Shown here piece by piece: positions 43,013-58,000 of a DNA stretch of 64,000 nucleotides; positions within the stretch are counted from its first letter, which is position 1, and every line of letters begins with the position of its first letter. Location of the stretch: positions 95,429,782 through 95,493,781 of the forward strand of contig NC_092628.1 of NCBI RefSeq assembly GCF_039555335.1, written 5' to 3'. Below the pieces are notes generated by a model. It made no database searches. It worked only from the letters and a program-made list of their open reading frames with translations, and was not told the origin of the DNA. The DNA comes from Amphiura filiformis (lineage: Eukaryota > Echinodermata > Ophiuroidea > Amphilepidida > Amphiuridae). A program made the translations under genes and the position numbers.

Positions 43013-46000
43013 CTGAAATAATACAAGATAATTGGAACAAAATGTCTTATTGCTATATTGTTTGAAACAAAATCAAAACTTTTAAGAAGGTACTACACTA
43101 ACAGCAAGTACTAATATATAGATTTTTGTAGGAGATAGTGTAGGTGTATGTTGTATATAAAACACATTACATAACTCTGTATATACAAAGATTCTTGTCA
43201 TTTGATTGGTCAATTAATATTGCTTATTTTTGTTAAGTTGTTACCCCGAGTTGTTAGCATTAGCTACCAGTGACTATTGCACTATGTGCAATATCCCATA
43301 GTGTTCAATGCATTGTGTTCACCGTACCAAGTATGGATGTGTAAGTGCGGGAATGAGACGTAGCATTAACTTTCACGGGTGACCACATGAATAAAATATT
43401 TTCTTTCAAAACAAACATATTTTAGTTATTTCTCAATTATTATGTTGTCCTATAGTGAATTATGAAACTAATTGGAAGAAAACAAATTTGCATTACGAGT
43501 TACATAAAACAAATATTTGATGGGTTGTTTTTTGTTCATGCAATATGGTAAGAATATTTTGTATTCAGTGAAATATGCACAGTTCCATTCAATATTTTAC
43601 CTCATGAAAATATTCTTGCCATTGTACTTATAAACATTCAATATTTGTACACTGTTTTACACTGATGCTGCTTAAATAGAAAATTATGAAATAAGACCAC
43701 CAAGACATAAGGCCAAGGCCACCAAATGAAACAAAGCAAGTGACAATTCTGGATTTAAAAGACTTCTGATTTATGCATTTTTTTCAGAAAGTACTAAAAT
43801 TAGGATGACAAAAGAGGACCAATTACCACAGCAATAGGTGAAAACAATTTTGAACATATCGCACTGCACTACAAGCAGGTTACACTAATCACCTGTGTAT
43901 GTCTGCAATCATAGATTGAATACAATACTGGTCTTTTCAAAGATTCTACTCTTGCAGGTGCAAGTGATCAGCATGATATGGTTCAATGCAGAGGTACCGC
44001 GTGAAAGTATCAGTGCAGCACGGTTTATTCAAAAATTGTTTTCACCTAATGCTATGGTAGTTAATCCGATTATTATGTAACTTCGCCAGCATATAGCCAT
44101 GAATATTATTTAAGCTCAATAAAGCAATGGTGAAAACATGTAAAAAACTATGAGGATGTACAAAAATTTGCTTGTGAGAAACCGGGATAAGTGGATGGTA
44201 GTGGAATAAGGTTATATAAATGCGGAACATACCTTAAGACTTCCATTGTCAGCAGCCGCTCCACCTGGGAATACTTTGTCAATTCTAACCATAGGATGAC
44301 CCTGAATTTCTCTTCCACCTGCTATACTGATGCCTACAAATTATAAAAACGAAAGGACACTAATTAATGATGGAGATATCATTGACAATACAAACCCCAT
44401 AAACATGCTTAATTAGAGTATACTACAAACAGCCCCTTGCTGTACTTTCAGACACAAACTAATTGGGAAAAGGGTTTTCCAAGGATTGTCAAATTTGAGT
44501 TTAAACCACCTTTTTAATGAGATTAAAGTCATATTGCAACTTGCAACCTTTCTTTTTTACTTTCCAATGGCTTATAATTAAAAGCTTGAATTTTACATTT
44601 AATTTTGCAAATTTACATCTAAGGAACCATTCACAAACACTTGTAACAGGGGGGCCTGATACAAAAGGGGCCCCTGAAATTTGTTATCCCTTCAAAAATA
44701 TCAACTTAATTTTTCTCGTAGAACATGAGTTTACATAATTTTCAATGGGGCTGACGTTAATTTTTCTTGGCCATCAAGGGGGCCCTGAAAATAATTTTAA
44801 GTCCAAAAGAGGGCCCTGAAAAAAATATGTGAATTTTTCTTTTTCTATCGGGCCCCCTTGTTACAAGTGTTTGTGAACGGTCCCTAAGACAAACAAGGGA
44901 TAACAAACCTTTTTTTTAAAAAGATCGCTGATGTTTAGTTTTCAAAGACTTAATTCTCCAAACAGCATCTTTCACACTTTTCAACAAGAAACCTAATATT
45001 TGTCATGGTACTGACGTACCGAGTCCAATTTCCCTGCATTGAGGAAGCTACAAAATGTCCTGACATATTTCAAGCTCCACTGAATGCAGTTTTCATTGAA
45101 AAATCTCTAAACTCTAGTGTTTATATAAAAAGTTTGTTGATACTTTGCCCAAAGACATTCTGTGAAGATTATTGAGAAGAAAATTATTGAGCACAATTGT
45201 AGGACATGTGTTTGCATTATGTGTATATGACCTATAAAAAAGACCTCAACATCACTGAATTTATGTTTTCCTGACTTCTGCCATATTCAAGGACTATGTC
45301 CGACACAGTGGAATCTTCCAGAGGCCTTCGTTTTTATTTTACTGCACATCTCCACTTTTCTTTGGAATCTACTTATTTTGTGCCGACATTGTTTCCTTAT
45401 CTCTACCTATGAAAAAAACTTACCTAAAGATGATCTGAATTTGGAGAGTTCAACAGTTATAGCTTTCACAGCTTTTCGTTCCATTCTAGGGCTGTTACTA
45501 GGCGTGAGATCATCGGCTGGTCTCAATAAGTCCTCTTGAGCTTTTCTCTTGGCATGGGTGGTGATTTCTTTAAGAGGTGAAGGTTCATCCTCATCACTTG
45601 AGATAGAGATGTAGTCGGGTACACTTCGAATCTGAATCTTGGGGCCTCCTTCCTGCCTGTTAAAACTGTTCTTCCTGAAAGTGAAATGTTTTAAAGACAT
45701 ATTGAAACAAAAATGTATTGGATACATCTCTAAATTTGATTTATAAATGTTTGTGAGAATGTCAATAGGAAACTGTCTGCCTTGTTAAAGGGGCTTTACA
45801 AAATTTTGTTTGAAGTTTGTTTTTTCCCATGAGCGCAATGTTTGCCGATATACTAATTATCCTCTGAAATAGTTAAGCTTATATCAGGGTCTTTCATGTA
45901 AACTTTTGTAATTTTGTAATTAAGTTGTTCCGCATCCAGAACTTAATTTTCCAAAACAGTTCAATAGCAGATAAGCTTAACATGGCACACACAAGAATAT

Positions 46001-49000
46001 TATTCCTTTTTACAGACATCATTTTCCTATAAATTGCCACTGGGGTGGGTTTTCTGAATCAAATCTAACAGAAAAAACCCTAAAATTTTCTCATTTGAAT
46101 TTCCTGTGGAATCTCATTAAGAATATTCTTTTGCAATTAAATGGGAAATATTCCCATTTCCCATTTTACCTCAAATAGCTCCAGTATGGTGTGTATCTTA
46201 ACTTTTAGTTTGACATTAGCCACTTTATTATGGTAACTCTACAAATAAAAACTCTGTCTATTTGGTACTGATTAAACTATATGTGGTTCTAAAGTTTTCA
46301 GTGAAAGGCAAGCAATCTCATGCCGTCCATCAAGCTTTGATTTGTTGAAAGCCGACTGACTGCCTTGTCCAATCAAAAAACAAAACAAATCTGGATGTCA
46401 TGTAACCTTAATATGGAACAGCATGTATTTTGTATACTTACAGAATTCCCCTCCTTGGTGGTGTAGGAGATGCACGATATTCTCCAAAAGAGACTCTTGA
46501 GCTACGCCTTGGTTTAGTCTCCTCCTCCTCTTCTTTAACCAATATCTTCTCCTCAAATTCTACTGTTAAAGTGTCTTGTCTCGATGCTGGTCTTCTTTTC
46601 TTGGTCTTATCCACTTCAGCATAAATGGGTTCATTCTCGGTTGAATTAATGTTACTTTTAGTGGCATTTGGGGTGTTAAAAAACTGGAGGCGCTGAGTAA
46701 GATCTTTCTGCAGATTCAGGTGATGGAGAGAGTTCAAAAGAAGTATCGGTGCTCTCTTCTTCCTCCTCTTTGATTAAATCATATGTGTATGTCTTTTGGT
46801 CATCATCATCATCACTATCATCATCGGATGAATCACTATCATCACTAAATGCAGGTAATGCAACATCATCTCCAGAATCATCTTCGTCCTCATCCGCACT
46901 GACACAAATACTAGGAATATTCTCAGAAGGAACATTTAAACTTCTCCTGGATGAAGTATGAGGCACCACGTTTGTTTTCTTAGCATTGATGCTGTTCTTA
47001 TCAGCAATGTCCATATTGTTAAAATTGATCTCACTGTAGATATTTGAGTCTGAATTTGATGTGTTTTCATCACATGTCGTATTAAAGTTGTTATTAACGT
47101 TTTGCGCTATAAGTAAACTTTCTGGAGATAGCGGGGGTGGTGGAGGTGGTGACACAGGGGGAGGAGGTGGAGGGGAGTCTCTTACAGGAGATGAGTTCCA
47201 GGAGGCATTCAATGATGGATGTGTTGCCATAGGAGGAGGTGGTGGGGAGAGTGATTCCAGAGGTGGAGGAGGGGGAAGTGGTGACACATCCACTGGGGGA
47301 GGGATTGGCTCAGGTGGGGGTGGAGGAGGTAAAGCATCTATAGCTTCTGGTGATATCGTTGGAGAGAAAGTAGAATCAGGTGGTGGGGGTGGGAGGGGAG
47401 AAGAAGGTAGAGGGGTTGATGTATTGAAATATGCAGGAGGTGATGTTGGTCTAGATGTTGGAAGAGGTGATTTTGTAGGGCTTGCTGCCACTACAGGTGA
47501 TGAGGTTGTTGAATTATTAGGAGGAAGAGGAGGAAAACTATGAATACTGAGTGGTGGTGGTGATTTCAATGGAGAGTGGGGACGTGTGGAGGGTTTTGTT
47601 GGAGTTCGTGGTGGTGGAGGTGGTGGCGGTGAAGTTGGTTTTATTGCGGATTTTACATGAGCAACTGCTCCCGGATGTCCATCTTTTGTCAAATTTCTTA
47701 GCATGGCTTCTCGACCTGTTGCATTATCACTATGTCTTCTAACTAGAGAACTTTTAGGCAAAGCTAAGTTATCAAGTCCATGTCTTCTCTCCCTGGGTCT
47801 ACCACTCACAGTGTTGACTTTAACAGGAGAAGACTTCAATGCCACTGGTATATGACCATATTCTTCCCCACTGCTTTTTGTTGTCTCTTCACTTTCTGCA
47901 CTCAGTAGTTGTTTGACTTCTTCCTTTCGTTCTTTTTGAAGACGTTCTAATACATTTTTATGCCGCTCCTCCTTATCTTTTTCTTCTGGGTCTTGAAGGT
48001 GAAAATTACCTTGCTCATCTGCAGATCAATTTGAAAAAAAAGAACTTTGTGTTACATTTTCCACAATCAGATAATACAAATGAAATTAGTTATATGCTAT
48101 ACTTTGATTGGTGCTAAACAGGAAATGTTTGGTTGCTGATACTACCCCTTAAGTGCATAATCAGCCCATTTTCTTTATTTCAATATACAATATTTTGCCA
48201 AGTTGGCTGTGAAGGTTTATTGTGGTATGTTTAGGGTGTGCACTTCATAGTTATAGTCCCTGCTTATTTTTGTTTAACGGATTATTGAATTGGGCCAGAG
48301 TGGACAGTAACAATTAGTAAACTGTGCAAAGGTTGTATTTTTATACTAAGAATGCCTTGACAAATGTCATGCCTGATGTTTTCTTCACCTTTATTTTAGG
48401 GTTAGGTTTAATGTTTGGGATAGGGTTTGTAGATGGTTGGGTTTGTATATGGTTGGCTTAATATTAGGATTAACATGTATGGTTAGGTTTATTGAATAGG
48501 CAGGCCAGAACATAGATGATGCGACACACCACAAAATCCACCGCTTTTGCTATTTTTCCAATAAAAAAGTCTAAAAGTGGGAAAACTTGACAAAAGTCCA
48601 CTTTTTGGTAATAAGGTGTTCAAAAAGTCCACAAAAGGACACTTTTTAGGGGTTAGGTCCACTTTTGATGAAAATCTGTTCAAGCGCACTTTAAAAAAAA
48701 AAAAAAGGTGCTTTTTGAAGTCCCGTAACCCCCAAAAAAATAATAAAATCCTGTTTACGGGCCTGTGCATAGGGATGATAAGTATTCAGTTATTTATTTC
48801 AAAATTGGTTACTTACCTGGCTTGGAATCAAGTGGATTTTTCCTTCGTTGGCTTGGACTTCTAGCAAGAAAATCCCTTGGAGACTTATCACCTGTAAGTA
48901 ACAATAGTCACAACTATTAATTATATGTGTTTACCTCCAAATAGAAATGACTAAGCTAAGCTAAGCCACAAAGATGACATCAATCAGAGTATGTAAAAAG

Positions 49001-52000
49001 TGTCACAAATTGTGGTTCATTCTGCCAATTATTGGTTGCTTTTTCTTAATTTGCTTTTCACTGAAAGCGAATTTGCCAAAAATGTTTTTTTTGTAGGTAC
49101 ACTTTCGGTCCCCATGCACAACAACTCAATATGACAGGTTTCCCTCACCATTGGACTATTCTATTTGAAATCCACACTCCCCCAGTGAAGGGATCATGAA
49201 TATTAAATATAACAGATAATTCAGCATCTCCCATTTGATACTCTCTCTAGTTGTAGAAGATACAGGTAACACTATGTACAGGAGGAGTATGCATTTCAAA
49301 ATAATTAGCCCTAGCCAATTCCATTTAAAAAACATACTCCCTCAGTGGATCTTCCACAGTGGCAAGGCAGATTTCAAATGGAACAGCCCATTATGGGGCT
49401 TAACATAATTATTCTAGACTCTCTTAAGAAATTTCAATTGAAGGAGCACAGCCTGACATAGCCTGATGATTGTTTGCATACACTGTGCGATGTACGCCAC
49501 TGTGTGTGACAGCGCATATGTGACTCCTCGCCACAACTGAGCCCGGATGTCGCCAGTGCCACTATTGAGATATGCTCCATCGAACTTAACAATAAACAAT
49601 AGGAAAGAAAGGATTTATTGACTGTTTTATTGATTTGTCACTACTTAAATGTCAAGTACTATAGACATGATATACATCATTTTAAAGCTAATTTCAAGCA
49701 GAATATTTTGGTTGAATATCTCAAAAATGATGATTGGCGACATCCGGGCTCAGTTGTGGCGAGGAGTCACATATGCAACGCGAAGTAAATTAATTAGTAT
49801 TGTATCCAAGGTAGTGCGTTCCTCTTGTAGTTTGACGTACGCGATATTCGATCGCAGTTTGATCGTGTACAGCTGTGTTCCTTAAATTGAAATTCCCAGT
49901 ACATTTCAACCTGTGTGGAATTAATAGAAATGCATCTTACCTTGTGTGCCGGCTTGCATCTTCTCATGGGCTTGCATCTCCCTTCTAGATACCATGCTAT
50001 CAAACCGGCCAACATCCGTTGCAGATATCACACCCCTAAATATGAAAGTTTAAAAAAATATAGTTTCAATTGCACACCCTAATACAACAACAACTCAGTG
50101 CTATTTTGGATCTATAATACAAAGGTGTAAGGTTTTCCTTATTGTTATCTCAGTGAAGGCTGCTTGCTTGAAAATTTTTTTGATGATTTTTAAATAATAT
50201 AGGTAATATACGTTGTTGAGGACAACCAAATAATTTATTTGTTAAGCCTCAAGTTCAGAGTGACTAGTGAATGGTAAACCAATACATATCTTTATTCAAT
50301 GCAAAACTTGTTGAGATTTGTAACTTCTCCTTTGAGTCCTTACCTTATTTCTCTCAGGAGCAGCATCTTCTCTGGTTTGTCAAGTATAGCCAACAAAGGC
50401 TCAACCAGCCTCTCAACATCACCTCCTTTGTGATACTGTCAAAATAACATGTCAAAACAATGTAAATTAAAATCCAACTCGTGGGACAATAATGATGATG
50501 CATGCATTTAGTATATAAATACCATAAAAATTGTATACAGGCATATGCCTATTGATGAGTTGCCTGGACAAGAATGAATTTTATGGTAGTTTATGTAACT
50601 TTTTCATTTTTTTCTTTGTTACGGATATTTGTAAATTAAAAGGAAATTTTTTTTTAAAGTGTAACAAAATACCTAAAAATTTGTTCTTGTCTGAGTAACT
50701 CATTAGTAGGCACATAAGCTTATATACGACTTTTTATGGTATGACACTGCCTGTGAGTCTGAGTCAGCAAGAACTTACCTTTAGAGCAATACCTCATTTT
50801 CAGCATTGGAAAAGTTGTTTTTGACACCAACTTTTTCTGGTTTTTTTTTTAAAAGCTGGGTGAATAAATGCGATTTGAATTAAATGAGATTCACCACCAT
50901 TACTAAGGGTTTGGTCCAAATGAAAGCTCATTTTTTATGTAACTTCTCAGAAATGAAAAGATGGGACAGGTAGTCCATACAACTAGCCTGTCCTACTCTC
51001 AGTTATTGGATTTTATGCCTTTTTGTGGATGCACTGCAAGTATCCCGACAACCACTCTTGTATGCGTGCATGTATATTCTGCACGATTAACTTTACATGC
51101 GCAATTAGATATTGCGCTCAGGGAGGGAAATACACAACTAGGTAAACTGCTGACCTTGAGGCGAACCAACGTTTAGTTGACTTTCACTGAATTCATATAC
51201 TACACTCACCCTCTTTATGTGTCTTCTTATTGCTTTGATTTCGTCATTACTGAGTAGCTCCTTGGCTCTCTCAGCAAGCAAAGTCATTCCAGAGACATCA
51301 ACAGCTGTGCTAGAATGCATGATCTGTGTCCTAGCTCCTTGGATGAATACACCACGCTGCTTACCCACACTGCCTTGTGTTGATGCTATACCTAAGGGAT
51401 GAACGTCCAATATAGACCATATAGGTAAAGCCATGGAAGGGACATCAGTTACACAAGAAGGAATGCATTTGTACACTAGATTACAAAATGGGGATGTATC
51501 ATACTCCCCTGGCCGCAGCTCTGCTTCAAGAGTGTTGCTACTTGATATTAGTTGTAGGTTTTTAAAATCCTCAGGGTCTTACAGTCTATTCTGCATTTTT
51601 GTTTCTCAGCTGTGCAACCTCAGTATTTCTATATTTGAGAGCAATACGATTGCTTTTTTCTGAATAAAAATAACTTGCATTATTTTCTTCTCTTAATATT
51701 TTGGAATCTTGTTTGAAGATTTTTACACTAGAAAGTTAACATTTTTTTAAAAACATTTTATCCAAATTCAACCCCCCCATTTTTTTTTCCTTTACTATCT
51801 TGATCATCGGACCCTCATGGACAGTGACTTAGCTGGCCATCACTTTGGACAGGCAGTTTGTTCCTGGGACAGACTAGATCAGCGCCTTTTAGCTGAATTC
51901 TAATAAATCAAAGCTATAGCTATATACATATTTATATCTCAAACCAGTATCTCACCCAGTCACCAGAAAAATACCCATCATCTCAAAACATCGATATATC

Positions 52001-55000
52001 AGTTGGTTCCTTTTGCCATGGTGGGGCAGTATATCTATCTAAACTGAGCCCCAGAAGGTGCAGAGGTCCAACTTGTGTTTTCAGAGTCAACATTTGGACA
52101 GGCTGTTCTGGTGAAGATAACAAGCACTTGTCAAAACCTAGCTAAGACCCTACTGATGCAGATCTTTTGAGGATGAAAACAGTCTAGTTATCTCTACTAC
52201 ATTCTTATCACAATAACTTACTTGATGCTTCACCAATGCTGCCCCTTTGTGAGTCTCCACTATGACTAGAACCTGCCCTGCTTGATTCATCATCATCAAT
52301 CAGATCATTGGATTTACTTTTTCTCAATGCAGATAGCACACTATGCTTTTTGGTGACCCCTGTTGCATGATCTAGTCAAGAAAAGAAGTGTGAAAACGAA
52401 TGAAAGTCTATCAGGGTGTGACAAGTAGGCCTATTTAATAGGTCCTACTACTGGATCCTAATGAATGCCTATCAGGGTGTGACAAGTAGGCCTATTTAAT
52501 AGGTCCTACTACTGGATCCTAATGAATGCCTATCAGGGTGTGACAAGTAGGCCTATTTAATAGGTCCTACTACTGGATCCTAATGAATGCTTATCAGGGT
52601 GTGACAAGTAGGCCTACCACCTAATTATTAGGTCCTACTACTGGATCCCATGCACCCTCGGACATGGAGACATCATACTCGCTCGAGGGCATCAACAATG
52701 ATCATGCCCTCAATTCTAGAAATGAACCCTGTTCATACATTCCAACATTCTGTGATTGTATTTCATCAAATAATAACAAAAAAATAGGATGTAACAGGGA
52801 TCTCTTAAAACTGATTATCTGCATTTTTGTTATACTGAAATTGCTAAAGCAGCTGGGCCTTAATGTTGTTTATGCTCTACTCTTGCCACTATGGTCTGTC
52901 TCGTCTCAAATTGTGAGTAATGCCCATGTTGGATTTGGCAGTGGCAGATTAAAATTGGTGCATTTACGTGCTTGCATCACCAGCATACAACAAATCGCCT
53001 TTCTACGCATGTGTATATGCCCAGTAGGATCAGGCTAGCACGCTTGACTCAAATCTGCTTCTTCAAAATCCAACAAGGCGTTACTCTCAACCTGAAACAA
53101 GACAGACTATAGATAAACTTACAGATAACTTGTGTGAACTTATCTTCATCATGCATGTGATCTATTCAAGTTTTTGGTCAAAACATTGATTTTGCCATTT
53201 ATGCCAGCTGACTCTGTTTGTTATATATGTCCATATCAAGGGAAAATGCTCAAAATGTTTTGGTTAATCATCAAATCCACCCAAACTTGGAAAACCTTGC
53301 ATTTTAAATTGTTTTCCTATCCCTTACCTCTCATTCTTGTCTTCTTCTCCCTTTTCCTTTCCTTTGTCTTATCCTTTCCAATAGCACTTTCTTTATCTTT
53401 GTGTTTCACTTTAATTCCAAATAAGATTTCTCTAAAGGTTCTATTTCTCTGCACTTTTGTTGTCTTCTTTGGTTTCTGATCATCGTCAAACAATGGCATT
53501 GGTTTTTCTATGAAAAAAAGAGAGCAACATAACTATCAGTACATAACCCTCTAAGTCATTTTATATTTTACATTACAAAGCACAGAGTATAAAGGAATAT
53601 AAAGGAATTATAAATGGTACGGAAATGGAATAATATAACTTGGACCGTTGTAAACAAATTTTGATACACAAAGGAACAACCCGGGAAATGATATGAGGAT
53701 TTGTTTTTGCAGGTCAAAAAATTAGTCTTTACAAACTTGAATCCTTAAACTTAATTAAGAGTGGCTATTTAATGATCATTATATACACTTAATCTCATAC
53801 TTTCAACATAAAGGAAAATATGTAAGAGAGAAACACAATATGCTTGACTGTTTTGAACCATTAAGAATTCCAATTTTGGGGGAAAGTATGGGAGAGAATC
53901 AGAATCTATAGATCAATTTCAATTGGTCTAAAAGCCATTGAAAGCTGTCAGTGTGATTTAACTTCAAAATTTTGTCATCTCAGGCTATTATGTGATAAAG
54001 TTTTCATTTTAAATAAGAAAAACACTTTGTAGCTTACCTCCAGGTAATTTCACACTCATTGACCTGCCAAGCTTTGATCTGGCTCTCTTTGGACTTGTTA
54101 AAGCAGTTGTCCCCATTACTGTCTTAGGCTCTATCTTAGGACTTGGTGGTCTGTCTGTCACTGGTGATGTTCTCCCATCTACTGTGGGTACTGGTGGTGG
54201 AGAAGGCACTTCTAAAGTCTGAAATATGAACCATATCATGTATATACAGATTGTCAAAAATATGGTTTTGGTAAAATGCAGGAAACAGAAGGATGTAGCA
54301 TGGTCCTGAGCATGCTGAGGGTGGGGATATCATGAAGAAGATGCCTGGTGTAAATTTCTGACTGTAGGTGATGTCAATAATAAGAGCAAAGGGCCAAGGA
54401 CCATGCCCTGGTGATGTGGAGCACTGGTCATTGATTACCACAGCCTGTATGACAAGAAGGCATTGATGGAGTTGGCTGTCTTCCCGTACTGTCTTGCCAC
54501 CATGCCATAATGGTGTAGCTTAAGCTTGTGCTGGACATACAACAAAGCTATGTCAGTTTGCCCCGTCTTCCAGATCAAGAATCACAGCTCAAAATGTGGC
54601 ATAAGTTGTACAATTTCTTATGAAAGTGTTTAACATACTGGGGTTAAGGAATTGTGTCCTGATGGATGAGTTAGAGATTTCATCTCACCTGAATAGCAAT
54701 GCTGGCCTGACTTGGTGGTCTTGGAGACACTGGTGGAGACACTTCTGGTATTGGTGACAATGGTGAGCCAAAATCTACTGAATCCTCTCCACCCCTGTAT
54801 TTGCTCTCATTTGGTTCAGTCTGAATGATCTGCTCTGGTTTTTCTATCATCTTGGGGACTGTTCCATTTGGAGGTTGGGTAGTTATTGGTGGTTTGGATT
54901 TCAGTGAGGGTGGGACTGGAGGTTTAGATTCTACTATATTGAGAGACATAGGTTTGATTTCAGCAGTGGGTTGTTTGGGTTTGGATTCGTTGAATGGTTT

Positions 55001-58000
55001 CAAAAGTTTGGGTTCTGTTACTGGTAAATGTACACTCGATGGTCCTGGAGAAATAATAACAAGAACGATTAAGATTTAGTTATTTTATATGTTTGTAAAC
55101 GGTCGATCTGTTCGGAGACACACTCAGGTCTTGATGGAACCAGGCTCAGCAAAATGCTAAAGCCAGGCTAAAAAGCCCACAAGCATGCTGGCTATGCAAT
55201 ACAGAAAGAAAAGAAAGGCACATAATAATATTGGAAATAATAAAGAAATCTTACATTGAGTACTACTATTAAAACAACTGTTTCCAGAGTTAGAGTTGCA
55301 TTGTTTCAGTGGTTATTATATGACAAGCAAAAACATATATAACAATGCCCCATAGGGTATTATACTTCTAGGGTGTTTTTTTAAGAATGAAAATTTATTT
55401 CTGTATTGATTATACTGAGGTAATGAGAAAAATATGATCTTTCTTCTGATACCAAAATTAAAGGTTTTGATGAGAAAAATGGCAGATGCGACTGTCGCTC
55501 TGGTCACATACTTTTTTAAGGCATGATTTTTTTCTAGTATGCAAAATCAAGTTCAGAAAACACACCTAAAATAGTTCAATTACACACAATAATTTGGCAC
55601 ATATTTGCTGACATTTATTGATCTGAAAAATACTTGATCAATATTTCTCACAAATTATAATAGGTTACATTTTTGGACCTGTGCCAAAATTCCTATGCTT
55701 AATTGCTCAGCACATAGACAAAAGACCATTTTCAAGAAGCTGTTATAATTTATGTACATAGAAATCAATAGTCTAATATAATCAATGGTAGCAACACAAA
55801 AGTGCAGTATTTTCTGGAAACATGTTTGTTTTTTGTCCATACACTGTATTTCTAGTATTTTAAGTCAGTCAGTTAGTCAATTCAGTCAGTATAATGTCAA
55901 ATTATGAATTCAATAGCATGTAATTGACACATTTTAGGCGTGTTTTTTTTTAATTGAGTTAAATATTTACAAAAATGGCAATTGCAAAAATAACCAATTA
56001 TTGCACGGTTTAATGATGATGCTATTGCTATTTTTGACTACTTATTTGTTATTGTTGGCTATTAATAAAAAAATACAGCAGGCAAATTATTTAATAAAAT
56101 ATTTATTATACAATTTGAATGCGTATGTATCAATGTCTAATACATGTCTACTAAATATGTATAATAATAACACAGCAAATACCAAACATTTTCAAAAGCA
56201 TTTTCAAACAGTTCGATAAGGTTGCCACAAAACTTGTCCAGTATAAAAAGTTGTAAAAACATTCAAAAACATTTTTGAAGACCTGTCACTGGAACATTCT
56301 AACGTTATATTATTTAAGTACTGACAAAATATTTCGCAAAACTGTTTGCAAATTATGTCTTTTACAATATTTTTACAACATTTTAAAAACATTATACTAG
56401 TGTTTTTTCAAACTTCACTTTTAAAACATTTTCATGACCTTTATATAGCCAACATTTAATGTTATTAAAATGTTTTGAACAAAAACAAAATGTTTTAAAA
56501 CCATTTTTGCCGAAAGATAATTTAATTTTGCTTGATGTCAATTTGCCTGTGACACCATGTAAAAATTATTTTAAAATGCCAAATTATCATTATATAGTGA
56601 CACTGTAGCAACACAATATGTTGCACAACACTAATTGTTTTGAATGGAAAAGTGCAATTACTGAGAATATTGATGATATTACTCCAAAGAATAACAATAA
56701 TGGTATTATTATGAATATAGATTTAAAAATAAGTGGTTGCAACCTTCATTTGATTAAATTTACAATACATTAAGGTTGGTCTGAACCCTGGAATTATGGA
56801 AACTTTCGGGCCTCATAACTGCTTAATTGTTGGTGTAAAGTATATAAAAGTATACATATTTAGAATGGCAAAGACTTGAGAAGTTCATCTGTGAGGTCAA
56901 ATTTGGGCCAAAATGCTCATTTTTGGCCCAAAATCCCCCCAAAAACCGGTTTCTTGGGCCAATTGTTTTTTTATTAAAAACTAGATAAAAATATCTAGGA
57001 GCCGTTTTTTTCATTTTTTTGAATTTTGACCAACTTTACCAAAAATATTTGAAATTTGGGCGAAAATCTGGCTTTTTAATGATTTTTTTGAAAATTCAGC
57101 ATTTTTTGACCATTTTTGGTGCAAATTTCTCGAAGTTGGTAGAAATTTTAAAAAAATGGAAAAAACGGCTCCTAGATATTTTTATCTAGTTTTTAGAAAT
57201 TAATATAAAAAATTTTGGCCCAAGACTAATTTTTGATTTTTGGCCAAAATGAGCATTTTGGCCCAAATTTGACCTCACAGATGAACTTATCAAGTCTTTG
57301 CCATTCTAAATATGTATACTTTTATATACTTTAGACCAACAATTTAGCAGTTATGATGCCCGAAAGTTTCCATAATTCCAGGGTTCAGACCAACCTGGAG
57401 CAAATTAGATAATTGTTCATCTGTTTCTTATAGGCCCTAAGCATCATAACTCCATAAACCGCATAGATAAAGACATGACAGGGGTGTAGATTTCAAATGG
57501 AGTCACCCATAAAACCCATTTGAAATTCACACTCCCTGTGTGGGAGATAAAGGTCATGTATTTCATTGGGGCATATGTATTTTAACTGGAATAGCCCCAC
57601 TTCTTTCTTAATAAAGTGCTCTAAATTCTTGATGTTATTATATATTGCTGCATTAACTACAGGATAAAATATTATAAACTTTCTTTAGTGTTATTTGATA
57701 AAAAATGCCACAAAATTGCCAAGGGAAACAACTTACTTGCTGTAGTAGTCCTTTCCTTTGGTTTGGATTCCTTTTGTTCTTTCTTCCCTTCCTCTCCACT
57801 CATCTCTTTTTTATAAGCTGGATAGCGATTCACACTTCTTATGGTCATGATAAGATGACGTAGATTCTTGATGATTTCAACTGCTTGTGTGTGTGTTATT
57901 TGTTCAAAGTTTTCACCATTGACATTGACAATCTGATCTCCTACTCGTATGCCCTTTGCCTCAGCCAGACCACCTTTGTCGACTCTGTTAACAAATAAGC

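Noticed and set aside
45407-45727. Stand-alone 106-codon gene starting MYPIHFCF
   Set aside because: The start lies in intron sequence; the supported part is an internal exon with acceptor at 45674 and donor at 45424.
47061-47543. 160-codon glycine-rich frame on the + strand
   Set aside because: It is the antisense of the polyproline region of the PDZ gene exon, which has domain and splice support.
52664-53038. 124-codon frame on the + strand in the PDZ gene intron
   Set aside because: No homology or splice support; lies antisense in an intron next to a tandem repeat.
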